From NCBI RefSeq assembly GCF_013407925.2, contig NZ_CP060201.1, positions 4,635,001-4,699,000 on the forward strand: DNA of 64,000 nucleotides, in the 5' to 3' direction. This document shows, piece by piece, positions 30,831 through 42,618 of the stretch. This DNA comes from Pseudomonas protegens. GTDB taxonomy: Bacteria; Pseudomonadota; Gammaproteobacteria; Pseudomonadales; Pseudomonadaceae. The notes below the pieces were generated by a model. That model made no database searches. It was not told the DNA's origin and saw only the letters and a list, made by a program, of their open reading frames with translations. A program made the position numbers and the translations under genes. How positions within the stretch are numbered: position 1 is the stretch's first letter; each line of letters opens with the position of its first letter.

Positions 30831-30835
30831 TAGTG

Positions 30836-30903
30836 ATCGCCTCCAGGCCCAGGCCCGGAGGCGATTGACGAATTTAGTAACCGGGGCTGTGTTTTTCAGC
30901 CCC
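30836..30903 (+). other. Two hairpins in the guaB-guaA gap
   Basis: ATCGCCTCC (30836-30844) pairs with GGAGGCGAT (30857-30865), and GGGGCTG (30883-30889) with CAGCCCC (30897-30903). Neither has a proper T tail, so partial termination or RNA processing is more likely than full termination. Confidence 0.5.
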
Positions 30904-30934
30904 GTGTCGTTTCTGAAATTAGACGAGACTGACC

Positions 30935-32512
30935 ATGGCCCTCGACATTCACGCCCACCGCATTCTGATCCTCGACTTCGGTTCCCAGTACACCCAATTG
31001 ATCGCCCGCCGCGTGCGTGAAATCGGGGTCTACTGCGAACTGCATCCGTTCGACATGGACGACGAAGCGATCCGCGAATTCGCTCCCAAAGGCGTCATCC
31101 TCGCCGGCGGTCCCGAGTCCGTGCACGAAGCCAACAGCCCTCGCTGCCCGCAAGCGGTGTTCGATCTGGGCGTTCCGGTCTTCGGCATCTGCTACGGCAT
31201 GCAGACCATGGCCGAGCAAATGGGCGGCAAGGTCGAAGGTTCCGAACTGCGCGAATTCGGTTACGCCCGGGTTGACGTGGTGGGCAAGAGCCGCCTGCTG
31301 GACGGCATCGAAGACCACGTCGACGCCGACGGCCTGTTCGGTCTCGATGTGTGGATGAGCCACGGTGACAAGGTCACCAAGATGCCCAAGGACTTCCACA
31401 TCCTGGCCAGCACCCCGAGCTGCCCGATTGCCGGCATGTTCAACGATGACCTGCGCTACTACGGCGTGCAGTTCCACCCGGAAGTGACCCACACCAAGCA
31501 GGGCGGCCGCATTCTGTCGCGCTTCATCCTCGACATCTGCGGTTGCGAAGCGCTGTGGACCCCGTCGAAGATCGCCGAAGACGCGATTGCCCAGATCCGC
31601 GCCCAGGTCGGCAGCGACAACGTCCTGCTGGGCCTGTCCGGCGGCGTCGACTCCTCGGTGGTCGCGGCCCTGCTGCACAAGGCCATCGGCGACCAACTGA
31701 CCTGCGTCTTCGTCGACAACGGCCTGCTGCGCCTGCACGAAGGCGAGCAAGTGATGGCCATGTTCGCCGAGAACATGGGCGTCAAAGTGATTCGCGCCAA
31801 CGCCGAGGAGCAGTTCCTCAACAACCTGGCCGGCGAGTCGGACCCGGAGAAGAAGCGCAAGATCATCGGCCGTACCTTCATCGACGTGTTCGATGCCGAA
31901 TCCTGCAAGCTGGAAAACATCAAGTACCTGGCCCAGGGCACCATCTACCCGGACGTCATCGAGTCGGCTGGCGCAAAAAGCGGCAAGGCCCATGTGATCA
32001 AGTCGCACCACAACGTGGGCGGCCTGCCGGAAGAAATGAACCTCAAGCTGGTTGAACCGCTGCGCGAGCTGTTCAAGGACGAAGTCCGCCGTCTGGGCCT
32101 GGAACTGGGCCTGCCGTACGACATGGTCTACCGTCACCCGTTCCCGGGCCCGGGCCTGGGCGTGCGCATCTTGGGTGAAGTGAAGAAGGAATACGCCGAC
32201 CTGCTGCGTCGCGCCGACCACATCTTCATCGAAGAACTGCGCAAGGCCGACTGGTACCACAAGGTCAGCCAGGCATTCGTGGTGTTCCAGCCGGTGAAAT
32301 CGGTGGGCGTGGTGGGTGATGGCCGTCGTTACGCCTGGGTCGTGGCCCTGCGCGCCGTGGAAACCATCGACTTCATGACCGCACGTTGGGCGCACCTGCC
32401 TTACGAACTGCTGGAAACCGTCAGCGGCCGGATCATCAACGAGATCGAAGGCATCTCCCGCGTCACTTACGACGTGTCGAGCAAGCCGCCGGCGACAATT
32501 GAGTGGGAGTGA
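30935..32512 (+). CDS. guaA: GMP synthase (glutamine-hydrolysing)
   Basis: 525 residues. The N-terminal class I glutamine amidotransferase has the nucleophile in FGICYGMQ and His/Glu in QFHPEVTHT. The ATP-pyrophosphatase domain has the P-loop-like [10 protein letters not shown] (about 234-243), and a C-terminal dimerisation domain ends in TIEWE. It converts XMP to GMP. A terminator follows. Confidence 0.98.
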   Translation: MALDIHAHRILILDFGSQYTQLIARRVREIGVYCELHPFDMDDEAIREFAPKGVILAGGPESVHEANSPRCPQAVFDLGVPVFGICYGMQTMAEQMGGKVEGSELREFGYARVDVVGKSRLLDGIEDHVDADGLFGLDVWMSHGDKVTKMPKDFHILASTPSCPIAGMFNDDLRYYGVQFHPEVTHTKQGGRILSRFILDICGCEALWTPSKIAEDAIAQIRAQVGSDNVLLGLSGGVDSSVVAALLHKAIGDQLTCVFVDNGLLRLHEGEQVMAMFAENMGVKVIRANAEEQFLNNLAGESDPEKKRKIIGRTFIDVFDAESCKLENIKYLAQGTIYPDVIESAGAKSGKAHVIKSHHNVGGLPEEMNLKLVEPLRELFKDEVRRLGLELGLPYDMVYRHPFPGPGLGVRILGEVKKEYADLLRRADHIFIEELRKADWYHKVSQAFVVFQPVKSVGVVGDGRRYAWVVALRAVETIDFMTARWAHLPYELLETVSGRIINEIEGISRVTYDVSSKPPATIEWE

Positions 32513-32577
32513 TCCCGCAGCCTCACGCTAGTCAGGCTTGGGTGAAAGGGACGAGTATTTTCTAGTCCGCTAAGAAG

Positions 32578-32607
32578 GCCCCTGATCGCGAGATCAGGGG
32601 CTTTTTT
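32578..32607 (+). terminator. Terminator after guaA
   Basis: GCCCCTGAT-CGCGAG-ATCAGGGGC followed by six T. Confidence 0.93.
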
Positions 32608-32660
32608 GCTAAAGAAAACGGGCCGCCCTGCGAGGCGGGTCATCGGATAGGGATGTTGAG

Positions 32661-33545
32661 ATGAGTGTGTTTGGCAAGTTGCTGCGAACCTTGGGCCTGG
32701 CGGCAGAAGCGCCTGAACTGCCGAGCGCGACAGCGCAGCCATTGTCGCGTTTTGATCGTTTTGCCGCGGCCAATCGCGAAGCCTTTGCGCTGATCGGCAC
32801 CTTGCCGGAGCCGGAGATTGTGGCTGAAGAGAGGCGTCTCGCGGCCGAGGTGACGGACATTCTGCTGTCGCTCAAGCCGTTTATGGTGGAGGGGGTGTCG
32901 CGCCTGGAGATTCAGGAGCATGTGCTCCAGCAGCTTGATAGCCGGCAGTTGCTGCCTGCGCTGGTGGGCTACAAGGGGTACCCCGCAGCCGTTCCTGTCT
33001 CGGTGAATGCGGAGCTGATCAGTTGCCTGCCCTCGGAGAAACTCTTGCCGGCCAGTGCATTGGTCAAGGTCGAGGTCGTGGTGTCATCCCACAAGGGGTA
33101 TGGCGCCCAGTCCTGGACCTTTGCCACGCCTGGGGCCAGCGCGGAACAGTTGCGTCTGCTGAGTTGTGCCAAGGATGCTCTGGAACAGGGCTTGCAACAG
33201 GTCCGCAGTGGTGAGCCTCTGGGGGCTATCGGTGGTGCCATCCAGGATGTGCTGGACGTCCAGGGATTCAGCGCGGTGGCTGAATATTGCGGCTATGGCA
33301 TGGGCAGGCAACGAATCCAGGCGCCCCAGGTACTGGGGTACCGCGTAAAGGATAATTCCGAGCTCATGGTGGCCGGGCAGGTGCTGAATATTCAGGTGTT
33401 GGCCAAGGCCGGCTCCGCTCACGTCCGGGTGATGCCCAACGGCTGGAATGTGGTCGCTGGTGATCGATGCGATGGGGTGGTGGTCAGTGCCATGGTCCGA
33501 GTAACGGAGGAGGGAGTAGAGCGTTTCAGCCGATTTGTCGATTGA
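32661..33545 (+). CDS. Methionine-aminopeptidase-like protein, probably inactive
   Basis: 294 residues. Residues about 70-290 follow type I MetAP in order: GYKGYP and SVNAELISCLPSEKLL (103-129), GAIGGAIQDVLDVQGFSAV (188-206), EYCGYGMGRQ (208-217), PQVLGY, VAGQVLNIQV and VTEEGVERFS. My alignment suggests all five metal ligands are replaced: D97 by E138, D108 by A149 or Q150, H171 by Y212, E204 by Q245 and E235 by S276 (E. coli numbers first). It therefore looks like a pseudoenzyme; a genuine map gene must be elsewhere. The N-terminal 65 residues are unlike MetAP. It is monocistronic, between two terminators. Confidence 0.75.
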   Translation: MSVFGKLLRTLGLAAEAPELPSATAQPLSRFDRFAAANREAFALIGTLPEPEIVAEERRLAAEVTDILLSLKPFMVEGVSRLEIQEHVLQQLDSRQLLPALVGYKGYPAAVPVSVNAELISCLPSEKLLPASALVKVEVVVSSHKGYGAQSWTFATPGASAEQLRLLSCAKDALEQGLQQVRSGEPLGAIGGAIQDVLDVQGFSAVAEYCGYGMGRQRIQAPQVLGYRVKDNSELMVAGQVLNIQVLAKAGSAHVRVMPNGWNVVAGDRCDGVVVSAMVRVTEEGVERFSRFVD

Positions 33546-33557
33546 AGTCTGTGTTAC

Positions 33558-33594
33558 AAAAAATGGCGATCACGCCTTGGGTGGATCGCCATTT
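33558..33594 (+). terminator. Terminator after the MetAP-like gene
   Basis: AAATGGCGATC (33561-33571) pairs with GATCGCCATTT (33584-33594). The stem is A/T flanked, but the run of T is short. Confidence 0.7.
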
Positions 33595-33759
33595 GTATGT
33601 CCAGGTATTGGAAACCCCGGCTTTTTCGTATGCGCGCAATACCGGGAAAGATATTGCCCCGTTTAGCCTCAGGGGCGCGGTCTACCCTTCGAGTCTGCAC
33701 CTCACTGTTTTGCCTTGGCAGCGAATTATCCGCTGAGCGACGTTGATCAGATTGTTTTT

Positions 33760-33777
33760 GGTTGTCAGTTGACAACC
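33760..33777 (+). promoter_or_regulatory. Perfect inverted repeat before the HicA-like gene
   Basis: GGTTGTC-AGTT-GACAACC, 31 bases before the start codon. It contains a consensus TTGACA -35 hexamer (33769-33774), with GATACT 16 bases further on as a possible -10. That promoter would place the transcript start almost at the ATG, so its use is uncertain. Layout fits an autoregulatory operator for the downstream helix-turn-helix protein. Confidence 0.55.
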
Positions 33778-33807
33778 TTGTATTCCTGACGATACTGGAG
33801 GCTATGG

Positions 33808-34086
33808 ATGGCTCGTGCAACTCATCCCAAGAAGGACATTGAAATGGCCCTGCGCTACGCCGAATGGCAGGGCTGGCGCATCGAGGTCGGCGGTGGTCAT
33901 GCCTGGGGGCGTATCTACTGCCCGTACAACAACGAAGTGTGTCGCTGTGGCGAGTTCTGCATCACCAGTGTCTGGCGTACACCGAAGAACCCGACCCAGC
34001 ACGCCCGGGCGCTTTGCCGGGTGATCGACAACTGCACCGTGAATCAGCTGCGCGGGGCCCAGGCGCCGGCAGCCCGTCAGGAGTAA
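33808..34086 (+). CDS. Small HicA-like protein, candidate toxin
   Basis: 92 residues with GGAGG six bases upstream. The predicted order helix-strand-strand-strand-helix and the sequence GWRIEVGGGHAWGRIYCP recall the dsRNA-binding fold of HicA mRNA interferases, with H31 at the place of the HicA active histidine. Unlike typical HicA it has a cysteine cluster, C38, C45, C47 and C51, that could bind metal. The gene is five bases upstream of a helix-turn-helix gene, the layout of type II toxin-antitoxin pairs. Function is inferred from fold-like pattern and context only. Confidence 0.55.
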   Translation: MARATHPKKDIEMALRYAEWQGWRIEVGGGHAWGRIYCPYNNEVCRCGEFCITSVWRTPKNPTQHARALCRVIDNCTVNQLRGAQAPAARQE

Positions 34087-34091
34087 GCACC

Positions 34092-34613
34092 ATGGAATAC
34101 CTGTTCACCCTCAACTATCTGCTGCCGCTGGAGGGCTGCGATCCGCTGCAACTGGTGGAGCGCCTCGGTGCGGCGGGGTGCACCGACGTTCTGGTCGGCA
34201 CCGGCCTGGCCGGGCGTCTGGCCCTGGAGTTCAGCCGCGAGGCCGAGAGTGCCGAGGCGGCGCTGCTCAGCGCCCTGGGCGATATCAAACGGATCATCCC
34301 CGAGGCGCGGCTGGTGGAGGCCAGCCCGGATTTCGTCGGCCTCAGCGAGATCGCCGAGATCGTCGGCGTATCACGGCAGAACATGCGCAAGCTGATGCTC
34401 GGCCACGCCGACAGTTTTCCCCTGGCGATCCATGAAGGCAGCACTTCGCTGTGGCATCTGGCGGAGGTCCTGAGCTGGCTGGACAGCAAGGGCGGCTACC
34501 CCCTCAAGCACCCGGTGATCGAGGTGGCGCGGGTGGCGCAGCAGGTGAACACCGCCAAGGAGTCCAAGCGCATCGGCCCCTTGAGCGGTGAACTGGTGGC
34601 ACTGCTGGGCTGA
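34092..34613 (+). CDS. Helix-turn-helix protein, partner of the HicA-like gene
   Basis: 173 residues from the ATG at 34092, five bases after the preceding stop, with AGGAG upstream; an in-frame start at 33864 would lie inside the small gene. Residues 1-78 look like a small alpha/beta domain (LALEFSREAESAEAALLSALGDI). Residues 82-102 form an excisionase-like helix-turn-helix (GLSEIAEIVGVSRQNMRKLM), followed by a wing-like WHLAEVLSWLDSKGG. It probably binds the upstream palindrome and restrains the small protein, but could be an ordinary regulator. Confidence 0.6.
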   Translation: MEYLFTLNYLLPLEGCDPLQLVERLGAAGCTDVLVGTGLAGRLALEFSREAESAEAALLSALGDIKRIIPEARLVEASPDFVGLSEIAEIVGVSRQNMRKLMLGHADSFPLAIHEGSTSLWHLAEVLSWLDSKGGYPLKHPVIEVARVAQQVNTAKESKRIGPLSGELVALLG

Positions 34614-34629
34614 CGGGGCAGGGTGGGGC

Positions 34630-35334
34630 TTAGCGCCGGGCCACGTCGGAGAAGTAGAACTTGTCCAGGGTGTGCCGTGATTCGGTGTACTCGAACTGCC
34701 GCCCGTCCTGGAGAAAGGTCTGGTTGCTCACCACGATCACATGGCTCTGGCCGTCCAGGTCGAGCAACTGCTGGTCGTCCTTGCTCCGCGGGCTGGCCTC
34801 GATGGTGCGCTGGGCATAGCTGATGTTCAGTTGCAGGGTCTGTTCGATGTAGGCGTAGATCGAGTGCTCGGCGATCTGCCGGTCCAGCCCCGGAATCAGC
34901 TCGGCGACAAAATGGTTGATGTCGAGAATCACCCGCTTGCCGTCGATTCGCCGCACGCGCTTGATCCGCGTGATCAGGCTGCCTTCTTCCGCCTGCAGAT
35001 GGTTGCGCAGGGCGCCTTGCAGGGGGAACTGGCTGAACTCCACCACCTCGGTGCTGACGTCATCCCCCAGGCGCGGATAGGTTTCCTGGAAGCTGACGAT
35101 GCCACCCAGCTGGAATTCGATGGGCGTCGGCGAGAGCACGAAAGTGCCCTTGCCATGGATCTTCTGCGCGAAGCCGCGCTCCTGCAGCAATTCGATGGCC
35201 TTGCGCACGGTGCCGCGACTGGCCTGGTAGCTGTCCATCAACTCTGTTTCCGAAGGCAGGCGGGCGCCGCGCTCCAGGCGTTCGGTGGTGATGCTGGCAA
35301 GCAGATCGCTGTAGATCTGGTTGTACTTACTCAT
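34630..35334 (-). CDS. treR: GntR/HutC-family trehalose operon repressor TreR
   Basis: 234 residues. The N-terminal winged helix (about 1-68, LPSETELMDSYQASRGTVRKAIE) is followed by a UTRA effector domain (about 85-230). It is divergent from the trehalose PTS genes, and a double palindrome lies between them. By analogy with Bacillus TreR it should release DNA on binding trehalose-6-phosphate. The family differs from the LacI-type TreR of E. coli. Confidence 0.88.
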   Translation of the reverse strand: MSKYNQIYSDLLASITTERLERGARLPSETELMDSYQASRGTVRKAIELLQERGFAQKIHGKGTFVLSPTPIEFQLGGIVSFQETYPRLGDDVSTEVVEFSQFPLQGALRNHLQAEEGSLITRIKRVRRIDGKRVILDINHFVAELIPGLDRQIAEHSIYAYIEQTLQLNISYAQRTIEASPRSKDDQQLLDLDGQSHVIVVSNQTFLQDGRQFEYTESRHTLDKFYFSDVARR

Positions 35335-35468
35335 GGGATGGCTCTGTGCCGGACTGTGCTCAAGGCAGGCACCTTAAGGGCTGGACGGGGCATTTGTCCA
35401 TGCGCCCGGGCAAGGGCTGCGCGGCTGGAAAAGGCCGGGCCCAAGGGCGTCTTGGTAGAAAATTCCAA

Positions 35469-35510
35469 ACTCGTCTGTACGAGTTGTTGATTTAACTCGT
35501 ACAGACGAGT
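35469..35510 (+). promoter_or_regulatory. Double palindromic TreR operator
   Basis: ACTCGTCTGTACGAGTT (35469-35485) and AACTCGTACAGACGAGT (35494-35510) are perfect inverted copies separated by 8 bases. Each copy is itself a palindrome, ACTCGT-N4-ACGAGT. A possible promoter, TTGATT (35487-35492) and TAATTT (35510-35515) with a 17-base spacer, is straddled by them, so repressor binding would block it. Confidence 0.8.
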
Positions 35511-35564
35511 AATTTGCCCCTCGGCGTGCTGCCAATAACAAAAATCTCAGGTGGAAGAACAAGC

Positions 35565-37007
35565 ATGAGCCACGACTATTCAACGATCGCCAGCGAGTTG
35601 CTGCACAGCCTCGGTGGCGCCGACAACCTCGAACAGGCGGCCCACTGCGTGACCCGCCTGCGCCTGGCCCTGAAGGATGCGAGCCTGGTCGACAGCGCCA
35701 CCCTCAACCAGATCGATCTGGTCAAAGGCTCGTTTTTCACCGGTGGCCTGTTCCAGGTGGTGATTGGCCCCGGCGAGGTGGAAAAGGTCTATGCCGCCTT
35801 GCGCCAGCAGACCGGCCTGGCGGCCTCGACCATTGCCGATGTGAAGGACAAGGGCGCGCAAAAGACCCACGCCATGCAGCGTCTGGTGCGGGTGTTCTCC
35901 GATGTGTTCATGCCGATCCTGCCGGCGCTGATCATCGCCGGCCTGCTGATGGGGGTGAACAACCTGCTGGGGGCCAAGGGCATGTTCATCGAGGGCAAGA
36001 CCCTGCTTGAGGCCTACCCGGGCCTCGACGGGCTCTGGAGCCTGATCAACCTGATGGCCAACACCTCCTTCGTGTTCCTTCCGGCCCTGGTGGGCTGGTC
36101 GGCGGCCAAGCGCTTTGGCGGTAGCGAGATCCTCGGCATCGTCCTCGGCCTGATGCTGGTGCACCCGGACCTGCTCAATGCCTGGAACTATGGCAAGGCG
36201 GTGGCCGGGCTGGACGGCCAGAGCCTGCCGTACTTCGATATCTTCGGCCTGTTCCAGATCGAGAAGGTCGGCTACCAGGGGCAGATCCTGCCGATCCTGC
36301 TGGCGGCTTACGTGATGAGCGTGATCGAAAAGTGGCTGCGGGCCCGGGTGCCCAACGCCATCACCCTGCTGGTGGTGCCCATCACCACCATCGTGGTCAC
36401 CGGCGTGCTGGCCCTGGCGATCATCGGTCCGGTAACCCGGCACCTGGGGATTCTGATCACCGAAGGCGTGGTCACCCTGTTCGAGCTGGCGCCCATGCTC
36501 GGCGGCGCGATCTTCGGCCTGCTCTATGCGCCGCTGGTGATCACCGGCATGCACCACATGTTCCTGGCCGTCGACCTGCAACTGATCGCCACCCAGGGCG
36601 GCACCTTCATCTGGCCGATGATCGTCATGTCCAACCTGGCCCAGGGCAGCGCGGCCCTGGCGGTGTTCATCATGAGCCGCAATGCCCGGGACCGCAGCAT
36701 GGCCTCGACCTCGGCGATTTCCGCCTACTTCGGCATCACCGAGCCGGCGATGTTCGGCGTCAACCTGCGCTACAAGTTTCCCTTCTACGCCGCGCTGATC
36801 GGCTCGGCCCTGGGCAGCGTGTTCCTGTCGCTGAACAAGGTCCAGGCCTCGGCCATTGGCGTCGGCGGGCTGCCGGGGTTCATCTCGATCATTCCCCAGT
36901 ACATCCCGATGTTCGTCATTGGCATGCTCATCGCCCTGGTGGTGCCTTTTGTCCTCACCTGCGGCCTGAGCCTGAAGATCATCCGCCCCGGCTATCGCGT
37001 GGCCTGA
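35565..37007 (+). CDS. treP: Trehalose PTS permease, EIIBC
   Basis: 480 residues from the ATG at 35565. The EIIB domain (about 1-90) has the phosphorylated cysteine C28 in HCVTRLRLAL, and the EIIC domain (about 105-475) has about ten membrane segments, including ITGMHHMF and GITEPAMFGVN of the glucose/sucrose/trehalose superfamily. It imports trehalose as trehalose-6-phosphate. No EIIA domain is attached; that function is in the fusion protein encoded at 40,088. It is the first gene behind the TreR operator. Confidence 0.92.
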   Translation: MSHDYSTIASELLHSLGGADNLEQAAHCVTRLRLALKDASLVDSATLNQIDLVKGSFFTGGLFQVVIGPGEVEKVYAALRQQTGLAASTIADVKDKGAQKTHAMQRLVRVFSDVFMPILPALIIAGLLMGVNNLLGAKGMFIEGKTLLEAYPGLDGLWSLINLMANTSFVFLPALVGWSAAKRFGGSEILGIVLGLMLVHPDLLNAWNYGKAVAGLDGQSLPYFDIFGLFQIEKVGYQGQILPILLAAYVMSVIEKWLRARVPNAITLLVVPITTIVVTGVLALAIIGPVTRHLGILITEGVVTLFELAPMLGGAIFGLLYAPLVITGMHHMFLAVDLQLIATQGGTFIWPMIVMSNLAQGSAALAVFIMSRNARDRSMASTSAISAYFGITEPAMFGVNLRYKFPFYAALIGSALGSVFLSLNKVQASAIGVGGLPGFISIIPQYIPMFVIGMLIALVVPFVLTCGLSLKIIRPGYRVA

Positions 37008-37014
37008 CCGGCCC

Positions 37015-37039
37015 TGTAGGCGCCGGCTCGCCGGCGAAT
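37015..37039. repeat. REP element between treP and the phosphotrehalase gene
   Basis: Single REP unit, TGTAGGCGCCGGCTCGCCGG followed by CGAAT, sitting inside the operon. Confidence 0.7.
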
Positions 37040-37067
37040 GTCCTCGCACTTTCCAAAGGATTCCCCC

Positions 37068-40027
<2,960 letters not shown>

Positions 40028-40087
40028 GCGATGCTGTCGGGGCTCGCGCTCCATCGGCACTTCAAGGAATCATTAGCAGGTGACGTC

Positions 40088-42616
40088 ATGGCCATAACCC
40101 AACCCTTGCAATTGCTCGCGCCTCTGTCCGGGGTGCTGCTGCCCCTGGAGCAGGTTCCGGACCCGGTGTTTTCCAGCCGGGTGATCGGTGACGGGCTGTG
40201 CATCGACCCGACTTCCCAGACCCTCTGCGCACCGCTGTCCGGGGTGGTCAGCAACCTGCAACACAGCGGCCATGCAGTGAGCATCACCGGTGAACAGGGC
40301 CAGCAGGTGCTGCTGCACATCGGGCTGGATACGGTGAATCTGGCGGGCAAGGGCTTCACCTGCCTGATCGAGGAAGGTCAGCAGGTCACGGCAGGCCAGC
40401 CGCTGATCGAGTTCGACGCCGACTACCTGGCCCTGCACGCCCGCAGCCTGCTGACCCTGATGCTGGTGGTCAGTGGCGAAGCGGTGACCGGGCTGGTCGG
40501 CGACAGCGTGCTGGTGGAAACAGGGCAGCCGGTGCTGCGCCTCGACCCTGGCGCCGCAGCCGCGCACACCCCGGAGGTCGCAGGGCCGGCGCTGTTTTCC
40601 GAACCGCTGATCCTCGGCAACCCCCAGGGCCTGCATGCGCGTCCGGCGGCGCTGCTGGCCCAGGCGGCCAAGGGCTTTGCCGCGAATATCTACCTGCATC
40701 GGCGCGAGGATTCGGCCAATGCCAAGTCCCTGGTGTCGATCATGGCCTTGCAGACCGTGCAGGGCGATGCCTTGCAGGTCAGCGCCGTGGGCGCGGATGC
40801 CGAGCAGGCGATCCAGGCGCTGGTGGCGCTGCTGGCGTCCGGTTGTGGCGAAACGATCAGCGCCGCAGCAAGCCCCGAACCACGGGTGGTGCTTGATGAT
40901 GCGCTGGATCCGTTGTGGCGAGGCGTCTGCGCGTCACCGGGCTCGGCATTCGGTCAGGTGTTGCAAGTGGCCGAGCAGCGCCTGCAGATACGCGAAGCGG
41001 CAACCAGCCCGCAGCAGGAGCGCGAGTCTCTGGGGCGGGCCCTGGCCCAGGCCCGGGAGGCTCTGCAACTGCTGCGGGACAGCGCCAGCGGTGACGCCCA
41101 GCAGGAGATCTTCCGCGCCCATCAGGAGCTACTCGACGACCCGAGCCTGCTGGAGCAGGCCGACGCCCTGATCGCCACCGGCAAGAGCGCGGCCTTTGCC
41201 TGGAACAGCGCCATTGAACTCACCGCCGAGTTGTTCAAGGGCCTGGGCAGCAGCCTGCTGGCCGAGCGCGCGGTGGATCTGGCGGACGTCGGCCAACGGG
41301 TGCTCAAGCTGCTGCTCGGGGTGCAGGAGCAGGCCCTGAACCTGCCGGATCAGGCGATCCTGATTGCCGAGCAACTGACCCCTTCGCAGACCGCGAGCCT
41401 GGACACGACCAAGGTGCTGGGGTTTGTCACCGTTGGCGGCGGCGCCACCAGCCATGTGGCGATTCTGGCCCGGGCCTTGGGCCTGCCGGCGATCTGTGGC
41501 CTGTCGCCGCGGGTGCTATCGCTGGTCAATGGCACCCGGGTCCTGCTGGATGCCGATCGCGGCGAACTGCATACGGACCCGGACCCGCAGCGGGTGCAGC
41601 AATTGCAGGCCCTGCGTCAGCAGCAGCGCCAGCGCCAGCAGCAGGACCTGGCCCAGGCCGCGCATCCCGCGGTGACCCGCGACGGCCATCACCTGGAAGT
41701 CACGGCCAATATTGCCTCCCTGGCGGAGGCCGAGCAGGCCATGAGCCTGGGCGGTGAAGGCGTCGGCCTGTTGCGTTCGGAGTTTCTCTACCAGGACCGC
41801 AGCCAGGCCCCGAGCCCCGAGGAGCAGGCCGAAACCTATCGAGCCATTGCCCGGGCCCTGGGGCCGACGCGCAATCTGGTGGTGCGGACCCTGGACGTCG
41901 GCGGCGACAAGCCCCTGGCCTATGTGCCCATGGACCGTGAAGCCAACCCCTTTCTCGGCCTGCGCGGCATCCGCCTGTGCCTGGAGCGTCCCGAACTATT
42001 GCGTGAGCAGTTGCGGGCGATGCTCGCCTGCGCTGGAGAGGCCCGCCTGCACATCATGCTGCCGATGGTCAGCCAACTGGCGGAGCTGCGTCAGGCGCGC
42101 CAGCTACTGGATGAAGAGGTCCAGGCCCTGGGCCTCGCGCAGCGACCCAAGCTGGGCATCATGATCGAGGTGCCTTCGGCGGCCTTGATGGCGGATCGTT
42201 TTGCCCCGGAAGTGGATTTCTTCTCCATCGGCACCAACGATTTGACCCAGTACACCCTGGCCATGGACCGCGATCATCCGCGCCTGGCCGGTCAGGCCGA
42301 CAGCTTCCATCCATCGGTGCTGCGCCTGATCGCGCGCACGGTGCAGGCCGCCCATGCCCACGGCAAGTGGGTCGGGGTCTGTGGCGCGCTGGCTTCCGAG
42401 CCGCTGGCGGTGCCGCTGTTGCTGGGCCTGGGGGTGGATGAATTGTCGGTGAGCGTGCCGCTGATCCCTGCCATCAAGGCCCGGGTACGGGAGCTGGACC
42501 TGAGCCAGTGCCAGGCCTTGGCTGCGCGGATCATCGATCTGGAAGACGCGGTTCAGGTACGTGAATGCCTGCAACAGCAGCAAGTCGCCGCCGACTCACT
42601 GGTTCTGGAGAACTGA
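40088..42616 (+). CDS. PTS fusion protein EIIA-HPr-Enzyme I
   Basis: 842 residues from the ATG at 40088 (AGG site 7 bases before). Three domains in order: glucose-type EIIA (about 1-150; histidines H62 and H77 in VLLHIGLDTV), HPr (about 172-255; phosphorylated H183 in GLHARPAALL) and Enzyme I (about 280-835). Enzyme I has H456 in GGATSHVAI, LLRSEFLY and GTNDLTQYTLAMDRD. It carries phosphate from PEP to the EIIB of the trehalose permease. The layout parallels the NagF-type proteins of other Pseudomonas sugar PTSs, so the cluster needs no general PTS proteins. Confidence 0.93.
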   Translation: MAITQPLQLLAPLSGVLLPLEQVPDPVFSSRVIGDGLCIDPTSQTLCAPLSGVVSNLQHSGHAVSITGEQGQQVLLHIGLDTVNLAGKGFTCLIEEGQQVTAGQPLIEFDADYLALHARSLLTLMLVVSGEAVTGLVGDSVLVETGQPVLRLDPGAAAAHTPEVAGPALFSEPLILGNPQGLHARPAALLAQAAKGFAANIYLHRREDSANAKSLVSIMALQTVQGDALQVSAVGADAEQAIQALVALLASGCGETISAAASPEPRVVLDDALDPLWRGVCASPGSAFGQVLQVAEQRLQIREAATSPQQERESLGRALAQAREALQLLRDSASGDAQQEIFRAHQELLDDPSLLEQADALIATGKSAAFAWNSAIELTAELFKGLGSSLLAERAVDLADVGQRVLKLLLGVQEQALNLPDQAILIAEQLTPSQTASLDTTKVLGFVTVGGGATSHVAILARALGLPAICGLSPRVLSLVNGTRVLLDADRGELHTDPDPQRVQQLQALRQQQRQRQQQDLAQAAHPAVTRDGHHLEVTANIASLAEAEQAMSLGGEGVGLLRSEFLYQDRSQAPSPEEQAETYRAIARALGPTRNLVVRTLDVGGDKPLAYVPMDREANPFLGLRGIRLCLERPELLREQLRAMLACAGEARLHIMLPMVSQLAELRQARQLLDEEVQALGLAQRPKLGIMIEVPSAALMADRFAPEVDFFSIGTNDLTQYTLAMDRDHPRLAGQADSFHPSVLRLIARTVQAAHAHGKWVGVCGALASEPLAVPLLLGLGVDELSVSVPLIPAIKARVRELDLSQCQALAARIIDLEDAVQVRECLQQQQVAADSLVLEN

Positions 42617-42618
42617 AG

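Noticed and set aside
33467..33736. Open frame overlapping the end of the MetAP-like gene
   Set aside because: It reads through the terminator hairpin and lacks a start signal; treated as chance.
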